A DNA stretch of 64,000 nt. Source: an uncultured Lachnospiraceae bacterium (GTDB lineage: Bacteria > Bacillota > Clostridia > Lachnospirales > Lachnospiraceae). Position 1 is the first letter of the stretch; every line of letters starts with the position of its first letter. The translations under genes and the position numbers were made by a program. Below, piece after piece: positions 24,956-33,142 of this stretch. The notes beneath the pieces were generated by a model. That model had not been told where the DNA came from. It did not search any database and saw only the letters and a program-made list of their open reading frames with translations. The DNA is taken from the NCBI GenBank assembly GCA_910578555.1, contig CAJTPS010000007.1, positions 1 to 64,000 of the forward strand, read 5' to 3'.

Positions 24956-25293
24956 GATTTCCTCCATTCCGAAGCGTCATAGATTTTCAATTGAAAACAG
25001 GGTCATCAGGCTGATTATTTAATGTTTCTTCTCATTATTCTCATATTTTTCGGGTTTATATAGCGCTTTAAATTCACTACTTATGAGTAGTATACTTTAA
25101 AGTAGTAAATTTTACAATCTCTATTTCATCATTTTCCCTTATAACACTTCCCTATTCAATGCCATATCAAACTTACCCGTAACAAATGTTACAGACAAGT
25201 TTCCCCTAAAAAAGAAGACCAAGGCTCAAACCTCAGTCTTCCCGCATTTAAATTTTGCGTCTTGCCGCTCTGTCCTTCTTACGCTTTCCGCCT
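24956..25293. other. gene-free stretch with terminator
   Basis: AT-rich interval between the ATPase and AIM24-type genes. Apart from the terminator at 25208-25241 I see no gene or repeat. The part near 25060-25110 contains a palindrome-like ACTACTTATGAGTAGT that could be an operator for the ATPase gene. Confidence 0.4.
25208..25241 (-). terminator. Rho-independent terminator after AIM24-type gene
   Basis: Minus-strand 11-bp stem (GAAGAC with GTCTTC, extended through TGAGG/CCTTG) and a 6-nt loop, directly followed by six T residues. Confidence 0.85.
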
Positions 25294-25974
25294 CTACCTC
25301 GTAGGAATAAATCCGGCGATCCTTCCCGCAAACTCGTTAAAGTTCTGTGTCTGCAGGATCACCTTGCCCGGTCCGGTCAGCTTTGTCAGGAACAGTCCCT
25401 CGCCGCCCAGGAAGATATTTTTCAGTCCCTTCACCGTTTCGATCTCATACCGCACGCTCCGCTCGAAAGCAACCACATTTCCCGTGTCTACTTTAATAAC
25501 TTCGCCGGGCGCCAGATTTTTCTCTACTTTATTCCCGTCGATCTCCAAAAATACCATGCCGCTTCCGCTGATATCCTGCAGGATAAAGCCTTCTCCGCCG
25601 AACAGGCCGGCAGAGAATTTCTTCGTAAAAGTTACGTTCAGGTTCACCGATTCCTGAGCGCAGAGAAATGCGCCTTTCTGGCAGATCAGCCCGCCGTTTG
25701 CACCCACATCCACAGGAAGCACTTCTCCGGCAACGGTGGAAGCAAAGGCTACCATTGCGCCCGGACGCTCCGCTCTATAAGTTGCCATAAACAGCGATTC
25801 TCCTGAGAACATTCTGCCAATGCTCTTGCCCAGGCCGCCTCTCATGTTGGAATCCATGGTGATTCCTTCCGTCATCCACGCCATTCCGCCGGACTGTGTA
25901 TACATGGACTCTCCCGGTGCGTCAAAGAGCACCTCCACTGCCGGCATTGTGTCTCCAATGATTCTGTACTGCAT
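25294..25974 (-). CDS. TIGR00266/AIM24 family protein
   Basis: 226-residue Gly-rich beta protein of the AIM24/TIGR00266 family, function not established in bacteria. Typical elements are SMYTQSGGMAWMTEGI, the GLFGGEGFILQDISGSGMVF repeat and FLGGEGLFLTKLTGPGKVIL, which form a double-stranded beta-helix. The start MQYRIIG at 25974 has AAGGAG at 6 nt. The frame is open for 22 more codons upstream (MSARCLSQTR...), but these are encoded by a repeat element also found before metK, so they are not part of the protein. A terminator follows. Confidence 0.85.
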   Translation of the reverse strand: MQYRIIGDTMPAVEVLFDAPGESMYTQSGGMAWMTEGITMDSNMRGGLGKSIGRMFSGESLFMATYRAERPGAMVAFASTVAGEVLPVDVGANGGLICQKGAFLCAQESVNLNVTFTKKFSAGLFGGEGFILQDISGSGMVFLEIDGNKVEKNLAPGEVIKVDTGNVVAFERSVRYEIETVKGLKNIFLGGEGLFLTKLTGPGKVILQTQNFNEFAGRIAGFIPTR

Positions 25975-25983
25975 AATTTTCTC

Positions 25984-26074
25984 CTTTTCTGCGCTGCTTT
26001 TTGCGCATGAACGAGTTTGTGACAAGCAGCGCGCCGACACAAATCTCGCGATTGAAAATTCCTAATTTTCAATC
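25984..26074 (-). repeat. palindromic leader element, copy 1 (AIM24-type gene)
   Basis: About 90 bp between the gene's ribosome binding site and upstream DNA. It is near-identical to 47611-47722 apart from an insertion there. Contains a perfect hairpin (GATTGAAAATT with AATTTTCAATC, 26050-26073 region) and an outer pair CGAGTTTGTG / CACAAATCTCG. The GCGCTGC block sits next to the Shine-Dalgarno. Confidence 0.8.
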
Positions 26075-26093
26075 TCTCCTCCTTTTATCACAA

Positions 26094-27266
26094 TTATTTT
26101 AACGGCAGATTGATAAGAACTTCCCACCGTCCGTTACGCTTTCCGTTCAGCCGCCTCAGATATCCCTTATCCTGCAAGTCTACCGTTTTCCTCTTAATGG
26201 TGCGTTCTGATTTCCCGCTTTTGCGAGCCAGTTCTTTCTGCGTGATCGCCGGCTCGTTCACAATGATCTGTAAGATAACCAGTTCTTCCAAAGTACAGTT
26301 GACCTCTTGATCCGGAGCTTTGCCTAAAGTGCCATGCAAAGTCGTCTCCAAAGTGCCATTTTGGCACTTTGAAATATTTTGATTGGCATTTTGAATGATA
26401 TCATCCTGTACCGGCTTTATATATTCCACATGCAGATATCTGTTTTTCAGTTCGTGATTCCTATTCAAAAGCAAATTTTCAAAGAACTGTTCAAGGTATT
26501 CTGTCGTGGCACTGATCCCCGCAGAGAAATTATTGTAATTTGCTCTCACCAAAGCATTTCTGAAATACCACGAGTGATCGGCAAAGACATCATTTCCGAT
26601 ACGAAAGCCAAAGGTTTTTAAATACTTAATGATAAACACTGCAGTTGCCCTCGTGTTTCCTTCACAGAATGGGTGAATCTGCCATATACCGGAAGTAAAT
26701 TTCGAAATATGTCTGATCGCCTGCGTTACCGAAAGACCTTCATAAGAAAACTGTTTCTCCATATCAAAATCATATGCAAGCGTCGCTTTAATGCTTTCCG
26801 CAGAGGCATACAATACCGTCTCGCCCTTCAGTACCCACTCTTTCTTAGTTATGTTATAGGTTCTGATCATACCTGCATGATGAAACACCCCTTCAAAAAG
26901 GCGTCTGTGAATCGTCTGCCACTCCGCCGGTGAAAACTGGAATGCCTGCTCGCCCAGAAGCGCCGCAATTCTGGTTGCTACAATATCGGCTTCTTTTGTA
27001 TCAGGGACATCTTCTACCCTGTGTGCCTGCTCTTCATAATAAGTCTGTATTCTCTTTTGTGCAGCACCGATATCAATTTTTCCTTCAATATGTTCCTTTG
27101 CCGTTTCGAGCAGATACGCTGAGGTCTTGAGTCCGTCTACATCCTGCAGCCCGATTGCTGTCTCCCACGCTTTACTCTTCTCTGCCTTGTCCGGCTCGCT
27201 CTGCCTGATATACTGTTCCAGCTCAAGTTTCCAACGATTCGTCTCTGACACGGCGTATTCTCCCAT
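26094..27266 (-). CDS. Fic-family AMP-transferase with N-terminal VbhA-like and C-terminal winged-helix domains
   Basis: 390-residue Fic protein. The active-site loop HPFCEGNTRATAVF begins at H198 and matches HPFx(D/E)GN(G/x)R; such enzymes usually transfer AMP to a hydroxyl side chain of a target protein. The N-terminal segment ETAKEHIEGKIDIGAAQKRI (54-73) resembles the VbhA antitoxin helix pair, so self-inhibition by a fused antitoxin is likely. Residues 315-390 form a winged helix (ITQKELARKSGKSERTIKRK), suggesting DNA binding or autoregulation. A GTG codon 12 nt downstream of the ATG has a better Shine-Dalgarno and could be the true start. Preceded by a good sigma-A promoter. Confidence 0.88.
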   Translation of the reverse strand: MGEYAVSETNRWKLELEQYIRQSEPDKAEKSKAWETAIGLQDVDGLKTSAYLLETAKEHIEGKIDIGAAQKRIQTYYEEQAHRVEDVPDTKEADIVATRIAALLGEQAFQFSPAEWQTIHRRLFEGVFHHAGMIRTYNITKKEWVLKGETVLYASAESIKATLAYDFDMEKQFSYEGLSVTQAIRHISKFTSGIWQIHPFCEGNTRATAVFIIKYLKTFGFRIGNDVFADHSWYFRNALVRANYNNFSAGISATTEYLEQFFENLLLNRNHELKNRYLHVEYIKPVQDDIIQNANQNISKCQNGTLETTLHGTLGKAPDQEVNCTLEELVILQIIVNEPAITQKELARKSGKSERTIKRKTVDLQDKGYLRRLNGKRNGRWEVLINLPLK

Positions 27267-27298
27267 CTCTGTTTTTTATATTTTAAATTCCATTTATA

Positions 27299-27327
27299 AG
27301 TATACTCAATAGAATATCTTTTTTCAA
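27299..27327 (-). promoter_or_regulatory. sigma-A promoter of the fic gene
   Basis: Minus-strand TTGAAA (27327..27322), 17-nt spacer, TATACT (27304..27299), about 33 nt before the start codon. Confidence 0.75.
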
Positions 27328-27356
27328 TAACCTGTTCATTCAAATGTATTTCTTTC

Positions 27357-27387
27357 GTAACAGTGAAGCCGAAGGCTGAACTGTTAC
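27357..27387. repeat. short palindromic repeat (GCC-GAA-GGC core), perfect copy
   Basis: GTAACAGT (27357-27364) pairs perfectly with ACTGTTAC (27380-27387). Inside is a GAA/TGA internal loop and a GCC/GGC mini-stem capped by GAA. A degenerate copy lies at 14622-14646, and a weaker GAATCCGAAGGCCGAAC resemblance at about 45293. Confidence 0.65.
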
Positions 27388-27421
27388 ATTTCTTTCGTGA
27401 CCTTCTCTCCTACGTGTGCAT

Positions 27422-27456
27422 AAAAAGCGATAAAGCCCTCCGACTCTACCGCTTTT
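27422..27456 (-). terminator. Rho-independent terminator after lysS
   Basis: Minus-strand stem AAAAGCGGTAGAG with CTTTATCGCTTTTT (about 13 bp, some G-T pairs) and an 8-nt loop, 18 nt beyond the lysS stop. Confidence 0.7.
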
Positions 27457-27473
27457 CATTCTTCTATCACATT

Positions 27474-29615
27474 CTATTCCATCGCCTGCGCCACAGCCGC
27501 CTCACAGCTTCTCATTGCCAGAATCGTCCTGTCAAACAGGTCATCCAGCTCCCAGCCCAGCATTTCGGCGCCCTGTGCAATCACTTCTCTGGAACAGCCC
27601 GCCGCGAACTTCTTGTCCTTGAATTTCTTTTTCAGGCTCTTGACTTCCAGATCCATGGTGCTCCTGGACGGGCGCATGAGCGCGCAGGACCAGATCAGAC
27701 CGGTCAGTTCATCGGATGCGAAGAGCACTTTTTCCATCTCAAGTCTGGGTTCTTCCTCACTGCAGAGTCCGTAGCCGTGGGAACAGACCGCATAGATCAT
27801 GTCCTCGCCCACGCCGCCTTCGCGCAGAAGCTCCGGTGCTTTCTTACAGTGCTCCTCCGGATAAAGCTCGAAGTCAATATCATGCAAAAGTCCGGTAATT
27901 CCCCAGAACTCTTCTTCCTCTCCATAGCCCAGTTCTTTCGCAAACCAGCGCATGACGCCTTCCACGGTCAGCGCATGCTGGATATGAAAAGGTTCTTTGT
28001 TATATTTCTTCAGCAGATCAAGCGCCTGCTCTCTTGTAACCTTGCTTGTCTTCGCTGCCTGTCCGGCTGTTTTCTTTTCATTCTTCTCCCGGTCAGCCGC
28101 TTTTTTATCCTGTGCTTTATCCAGGCTCTTCATGGTCGGGAAGAGCAAAACATCGCGGATTGCCGGTGAATTGGTCAGCAGCATCACCAGTCTGTCGATG
28201 CCGTAACCGATGCCGCCCGTAGGAGGCATGCCGATTTCCAGTGCGTTCATGAAATCTTCATCGGTGGTGTTGGCTTCCTCGTCGCCTGCTGCCAGCGCCG
28301 CTTCCTGAGCCTTGAAACGCTCCCTCTGGTCAATGGGATCATTCAACTCGGAATAGGCGTTACACATCTCGCGTCCCGTAATAAACAGTTCAAAACGCTC
28401 TACGTAATCCGGCTTGTCCGGTTTCTTCTTGGTCAGCGGAGAGATCTCGATCGGGTGATCCATGATGAAAGTCGGCTGTACCAGATGTTCCTCCACGTAC
28501 TCTTCAAAGAAAAGGTTCAGGATATCGCCTTTCGTATGCCTGTCCTCATAATGAACGCCTTTTTCATCGGCAAGTTTCTTCGCTTCGGCAGTATCTTTGA
28601 TTTCATCGAAATCCACACCGGCATATTTCTTCACTGCTTCTGTCATCGTCATGCGTGCGAAGGGACTGCCAAGGTCGATCTCCACGTCGCCGTAGGGAAC
28701 GGTGGTGGTGCCGCACACTTCCCCCGCCACATGGCGGAACATATTTTCGGTCAGATCCATCATGCCGTAATAATCTGTATAAGCCTGATACAATTCCATC
28801 AGTGTAAATTCCGGGTTATGTCTCGCGTCCAGTCCTTCGTTCCGGAAAACGCGTCCGATCTCGTAGACTCTCTCCATGCCGCCCACGATCAGTCTTTTCA
28901 GATATAATTCCAGTGAAATGCGAAGCTTCACATCCTCGTCCAGCGCATTATAGTGTGTCTCAAAGGGTCTTGCCGCCGCACCGCCCGCATTGGACACGAG
29001 CATGGGCGTCTCCACCTCCAGGAATCCCTGTCCGTCCAGATAGCGTCTGATGGAACTGATGATCTTAGAGCGCATGACAAACGTTTTCTTTACATCCTCG
29101 TTCATGATCAGATCGGTATATCTCTGACGGTAACGGATATCCGTGTTTACCAGTCCGTGATACTTCTCCGGCAGGATCTGGAGGCTTTTTGACAGAAGTG
29201 TCATTTTCTCCACATGAAGGGAAATCTCGCCTGTTTTCGTGGTAAATACTTCTCCCTCGATGCCGACAATGTCACCCACGTCATATTTTTTAAACTCGGC
29301 ATAGGGTTCTTCACCGATGCTGTCTCTCGCCACATAGCACTGGATATCGCCCTGCAGATCCTGCACGTTACAGAAAGAAGCCTTGCCCATAATGCGTTTG
29401 GACATCACGCGCCCCGCGATAGAGACTTTTTTGCCTTCCAGCGCATCATAATTGTCCTTGATCTCCTGACTGTGATGGGTCACATCGTATTTTGTGATCT
29501 GAAAAGGATCTTTACCACTCTCCTGCAGTGCAGCGAGTTTCTCCCGTCTCACTTTCAGAAGCTGGTTGATATCCTGTTCCTGCTGTTCTTTTCCCCGATT
29601 CTGTGCTTCTGCCAT
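27474..29615 (-). CDS. lysS: lysyl-tRNA synthetase (class II) with C-terminal HD domain
   Basis: Charges tRNA-Lys. Residues 1-500 are a complete class II LysRS. It has an OB-fold anticodon domain (about 60-150), motif 2 around RVFRNEGLDARHNPEFTLME and motif 3 GIGYGIDRLVMLL. After a Lys/Ala-rich linker (about 505-540) there is an extra 170-residue HD-type domain with LLHDIDFELYPEEH (HD at about 578-579) and CSHGYG (about 610), resembling HDIG hydrolases. The 713-residue total is about 200 more than usual. The HD domain could be a phosphohydrolase acting on a nucleotide signal or on Ap4A, a known by-product of LysRS; this is inference. It lies 112 nt after greA, the classical greA-lysS order. 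Confidence 0.95.
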   Translation of the reverse strand: MAEAQNRGKEQQEQDINQLLKVRREKLAALQESGKDPFQITKYDVTHHSQEIKDNYDALEGKKVSIAGRVMSKRIMGKASFCNVQDLQGDIQCYVARDSIGEEPYAEFKKYDVGDIVGIEGEVFTTKTGEISLHVEKMTLLSKSLQILPEKYHGLVNTDIRYRQRYTDLIMNEDVKKTFVMRSKIISSIRRYLDGQGFLEVETPMLVSNAGGAAARPFETHYNALDEDVKLRISLELYLKRLIVGGMERVYEIGRVFRNEGLDARHNPEFTLMELYQAYTDYYGMMDLTENMFRHVAGEVCGTTTVPYGDVEIDLGSPFARMTMTEAVKKYAGVDFDEIKDTAEAKKLADEKGVHYEDRHTKGDILNLFFEEYVEEHLVQPTFIMDHPIEISPLTKKKPDKPDYVERFELFITGREMCNAYSELNDPIDQRERFKAQEAALAAGDEEANTTDEDFMNALEIGMPPTGGIGYGIDRLVMLLTNSPAIRDVLLFPTMKSLDKAQDKKAADREKNEKKTAGQAAKTSKVTREQALDLLKKYNKEPFHIQHALTVEGVMRWFAKELGYGEEEEFWGITGLLHDIDFELYPEEHCKKAPELLREGGVGEDMIYAVCSHGYGLCSEEEPRLEMEKVLFASDELTGLIWSCALMRPSRSTMDLEVKSLKKKFKDKKFAAGCSREVIAQGAEMLGWELDDLFDRTILAMRSCEAAVAQAME

Positions 29616-29727
29616 GTCAACACCTACACCTTTCTCTATTGTTATGCCTTACACAAACCTTACATAATTATATTTCTAATTTATGAAAAAACGCATTTCT
29701 GTTATTTGTGATTTCCCTGTGAACAGA

Positions 29728-30210
29728 TCAGTTGGATCTCTGGATCTCAAGCACCTTATACTTGATCACGCCCGCCTGCGTCTCCACATCCACCGTATCG
29801 CCGACTTTTGCGCCGATCAGCGCTTTTCCCACAGGAGATTCATTGGAGATCTTGCCTTTCAGGCTGTTTGCCTCGGTAGAACCTACGATCTTATATTCCA
29901 GTTCCTCATTATATTCCATATCCAGAATCTTCACGAGACAGCCGATGTTAATCTTATCTAAGTCTACTTCATCCTCCACGACTACTTCCGCATTCTTCAG
30001 AATCTTCTCCAGTTCTTCAATCCTGGCCTCGATATCGCGCTGCTCGTCTTTCGCCGCATCGTACTCGGCATTCTCGGATAAGTCTCCCTGTTCTCTTGCC
30101 TCCTTGATCTTCTGTGCCACTTCCTTACGCTTTACAACCTTCAGATCGTGAAGCTCATCCTCATATTTTCTCAAGCCTTCATACGTTAAGATGTTTTTCT
30201 TCTCCTGCAT
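29728..30210 (-). CDS. greA: transcription elongation factor GreA
   Basis: Rescues backtracked RNA polymerase by stimulating transcript cleavage. 160 residues with the N-terminal coiled coil, the tip sequence EQGDLSENAEYDAAKDEQ carrying the conserved acidic residues, and the FKBP-like C-terminal domain ending TQAGVIKYKVLEI. The start at 30210 (MQEKKNILTYEG) has AAGGGAG upstream; an in-frame ATG 21 nt earlier is less likely. It is followed by lysS on the same strand, a conserved pair in Firmicutes. Confidence 0.96.
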   Translation of the reverse strand: MQEKKNILTYEGLRKYEDELHDLKVVKRKEVAQKIKEAREQGDLSENAEYDAAKDEQRDIEARIEELEKILKNAEVVVEDEVDLDKINIGCLVKILDMEYNEELEYKIVGSTEANSLKGKISNESPVGKALIGAKVGDTVDVETQAGVIKYKVLEIQRSN

Positions 30211-30378
30211 GGTAATTCTCCCTTTCTCCATATATTGTTATACATTTATATTTCGTTTTAATCCTGCTATCCGGCGCACACCGCTCTGCCCCGTCCATAT
30301 TGCTCGTGTAACCTGCATCCATTATTACATATACAATCAGGTATTATGCGGTTTCCTGTAATTTCTGGATTTTATAAC

Positions 30379-31308
30379 TTAACTATCATACCCACTTTTT
30401 ACTATAGTGTCAAGGTATTTTAACGGCGAAATGTATGGAATCCAAGGGGTTTTTCGTCCGAGCAGACATTCTTTTTCCGCCTCGGACACAATATCAATAT
30501 AGACCGCCTTGCTTTCCGGCATAATTTTAGGATACCGGAACTGTCTGCTGTAATCCAGGATCATACCGCTGCAGCGCGGTTTTCCGCACTTCAGGATGTA
30601 GTGTCGTTCCTGAATCCCTACGGCATTCTCAGCCTGCCCTTCTGTCACATGCTGCAGCCCGGCACAGATATCCGCCGTTCCTGCACCGTAAGACGTCACA
30701 TACGGCTCCAGCTGGGGCACCAGCCCGTATTCATAATAATACTCGTCCAGATGGCTGCCTAATTCCATCCAGATATCCGTCTCTGCAATCTCCTCATAGA
30801 AGATCAGCAGCCTGTTGATCCTGGGCAGGTAGGGCAGTAAAAGTTCCCTGGTCATGTCCATCTGCAGATCCGTATCCGCCGGCGCGCCCAAGAGCACTAC
30901 CGCCTCCCCGCACGCCCCGATCGTCTGCGCCGCATACTGACGGACGATCTGTGCCGTCACCATCTGTACGGTCTCCCTGCGCGTCGCAAACCGACCCTCA
31001 TATTCCGCCGTCAGCAGCGCCGCGATCTGCGGGTGAAGCCATGTGTCCGTCATACCCTCCACACGCCGCGGCACACGCTCCATCGCCTCAGACAGAACCT
31101 GCGGTTTCCACACTTTATTTCTGTAGTAAAAAGGTGGTATCACACAGCCGATCACCTCGAACTCCCGCGGTTTTGCCGTTATCTCGTCCGCATTTTGCGC
31201 GTCCAGCTCTGCCTCCTGAAACCAGCGCCTCTTTGCCGCATACGCACGACCCTTTTTTGCATTTCGTTCCTGCATCGGATAATAATAAATAATCTTCTCC
31301 TGTTCCAT
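30379..31308 (-). CDS. conserved-looking hypothetical protein
   Basis: 309-residue soluble protein, not recognised. Features seen: a basic N-terminal part (about 15-30, RNAKKGRAYAAKRRWF), a central ETVQMVTAQIVRQYAAQTIG helix, a Rossmann-like AVVLLGAPADTD stretch followed by RINRLLIFYEE, and a C-terminal region with GKPRCSGMILDYSRQFRYP. The alternation of strands and helices suggests an alpha/beta fold. The gene lies between dusB and greA on the same strand. A striking set of palindromes fills its upstream region. No function is proposed. Confidence 0.75.
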   Translation of the reverse strand: MEQEKIIYYYPMQERNAKKGRAYAAKRRWFQEAELDAQNADEITAKPREFEVIGCVIPPFYYRNKVWKPQVLSEAMERVPRRVEGMTDTWLHPQIAALLTAEYEGRFATRRETVQMVTAQIVRQYAAQTIGACGEAVVLLGAPADTDLQMDMTRELLLPYLPRINRLLIFYEEIAETDIWMELGSHLDEYYYEYGLVPQLEPYVTSYGAGTADICAGLQHVTEGQAENAVGIQERHYILKCGKPRCSGMILDYSRQFRYPKIMPESKAVYIDIVSEAEKECLLGRKTPWIPYISPLKYLDTIVKSGYDS

Positions 31309-31342
31309 GCATTAATATATGCGCTCACCCATTCTGCCATGC

Positions 31343-31485
31343 AGAAATAATGATACAAAATGCTCGTGGGAGCTTGCTCACTAAGAGCGTTTTGTATCAT
31401 TATTTCTATAGGGCGGAACGCCCGTAATGAATAACTTGCCGGCTATTCCCTTCATTCCTTCATAACTTTCATCCCGGCAAGTTAT
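31343..31485. repeat. three consecutive palindromes upstream of hypothetical gene
   Basis: First: 23-bp arms (31343-31365 and 31385-31407) with one mismatch and a 19-nt loop. Second: GGGCG-GAA-CGCCC at 31411-31423. Third: ATAACTTGCCGG (31431-31442) with CCGGCAAGTTAT (31474-31485) around a 31-nt loop. Together they occupy most of the 311-nt gap after dusB. I see no gene in this gap. Confidence 0.8.
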
Positions 31486-31619
31486 GAATATGCATGGCAC
31501 AATCCCGTGGGAGCATCCATTCGACGGAACCGACACAAGAAAGCACTTTGCGTAATATGCCGTTCTGATTTTTCAGCAGCACCTTTTGACGCCCGTAATC
31601 TGCTATGCAGGCATATTAT

Positions 31620-32594
31620 TCAAAATTCCTCCTCCACCAGCCGTCTCAGTTCCTCGAAGCTCTCCACCATATTCACGCTCTGCCGCAGTCTGGCGGAATG
31701 CGGCAGTCCTGCCGTATACCAGGACACATGCTTACGCATCTCCCGTATCCCCGTATATTCCCCCTTACATGCAAGCTGCAGCTCTGCATGGCGCAGAATC
31801 ATCTCCTTGATCTCCTCCCGCGTCGGCGGCTCGGCTTCCGCCCTGTCGCGCAAATACGCCTCGATCTGCCGAAACAGCCAAGGATTGCCTCTGGCGGCTC
31901 TCCCCACCATTACGCCGTCGCATCCCGTCTCCCGCAGCATTCTTTCCGCACTGGCTCCGTCCGTGACATCGCCGTTGCCAATCACCGGAATGGAAACGCC
32001 CGCCTTCACCTTCGCCAGAATCTCCCAATCCGCCTCGCCGGCATAGTACTGCTCTCTCGTCCTGCCGTGCACCGCCACCGCCGCCGCGCCTGCCTGCTCT
32101 GCGATCTTTGCGATCTCCACGGCATTGACATGGGCTTCGTCAAATCCTTTGCGAATCTTGACGGTCACCGGTTTATTGACTAGTCGAGTCACCGCTGACA
32201 CTATTTCGGCAACCAGATCCGGTTCTTTCATCAGCGCCGATCCTTCTCCGTTATTCACCACTTTCGGTACGGGACAGCCCATATTAATATCCAGAATGTC
32301 AAAAGGTCTGTCCTCGATCTGCCTGGCCATCTCACTCATAATCTTCGGGTCTGAGCCGAATAGCTGCAAGGATACCGGCCCCTCCTGCGGATGGATCTCA
32401 AGCAGGCTTTCCGTATTTTTATTTTTATATAAAATCGCCTTGGCGCTGACCATCTCCATACAGCACATGCCCGCTCCATGCTCACTGCACAGCAAACGAA
32501 AAGGCAGGTCTGTCACGCCTGCCATGGGAGCCAGTATAATATTATTGTCCAAGGTAACGCTGCCAATCGTCAGCTTGTGCAGTAAATCACTCAT
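31620..32594 (-). CDS. dusB: tRNA-dihydrouridine synthase DusB
   Basis: FMN-dependent reductase that makes dihydrouridine in tRNA. 324 residues. The TIM-barrel start ILAPMAGVTDLPFRLLC binds FMN, NMGCPVPKVVNNGEGSALM holds the catalytic Cys, and VHGRTREQYYAGEADW, VIGNGDV and GRAARGNPWLF are typical. The start at 32594 is chosen because the 31 codons further upstream show no homology. It follows the small DUF6145-like gene and birA on the same strand, probably one operon. Confidence 0.94.
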   Translation of the reverse strand: MSDLLHKLTIGSVTLDNNIILAPMAGVTDLPFRLLCSEHGAGMCCMEMVSAKAILYKNKNTESLLEIHPQEGPVSLQLFGSDPKIMSEMARQIEDRPFDILDINMGCPVPKVVNNGEGSALMKEPDLVAEIVSAVTRLVNKPVTVKIRKGFDEAHVNAVEIAKIAEQAGAAAVAVHGRTREQYYAGEADWEILAKVKAGVSIPVIGNGDVTDGASAERMLRETGCDGVMVGRAARGNPWLFRQIEAYLRDRAEAEPPTREEIKEMILRHAELQLACKGEYTGIREMRKHVSWYTAGLPHSARLRQSVNMVESFEELRRLVEEEF

Positions 32595-32686
32595 CCCGCC
32601 CGTTATCCCTTCATTCCGGTATCTATTCCGTTTTAATGCCGCTCTGCGCTTCGGCCGGCACTGAAACAAACCGCCGGCACAGGGCA

Positions 32687-33046
32687 TTATCCTTCTTCCA
32701 GCACAGTCCGGTCATGCAGAACAAACACCCTGTAATACAACTGCAGCGACTCAAGCAGTTCCTGCCTGTTCCTTCGGATTTCTCCTACCAGAAGCCCGCT
32801 GCTGATCTCATCATAAAGCAGATCGTCCTCTTCCGCATTCGTCTCCAGTGAAATACTGCCGTCCTCCTCGAAGACAATCGTGAAGACACCCCCTACCTCT
32901 TCGGTGAACAGCACGCAGATCACATGGAGTTCTTCCTTAATTGACTCTGGAATCCCCGCAAACTGCTCGTTGAAATAATATTTCTGTTCGTAGGCATTCG
33001 CGCCGCACAGCACTACCCTGTTATCCCGATTCTCACCCATATCCAT
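32687..33046 (-). CDS. small conserved Lachnospiraceae protein (DUF6145-like)
   Basis: 119-residue acidic protein with no catalytic motif. Visible features are ANAYEQKYYFNEQFAGIPES, ELHVICVLFTEEVGGVFTIV (a beta-strand pair) and a C-terminal helix with GEIRRNRQELLESLQLYYRV. From memory, similar proteins sit between birA and dusB in Lachnospiraceae and are grouped as DUF6145; I cannot verify the family number here. It is likely co-transcribed with birA and dusB. Function unknown. Confidence 0.65.
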   Translation of the reverse strand: MDMGENRDNRVVLCGANAYEQKYYFNEQFAGIPESIKEELHVICVLFTEEVGGVFTIVFEEDGSISLETNAEEDDLLYDEISSGLLVGEIRRNRQELLESLQLYYRVFVLHDRTVLEEG

Positions 33047-33142
33047 ACCTGTACGTACTACAGACCCTCCGCAGTACGGTTCCCCGACCCTTGCATTTCA
33101 AGCTTCCCTGTAGGGCAGCTTATGATTCCTCTGTTACATGCT

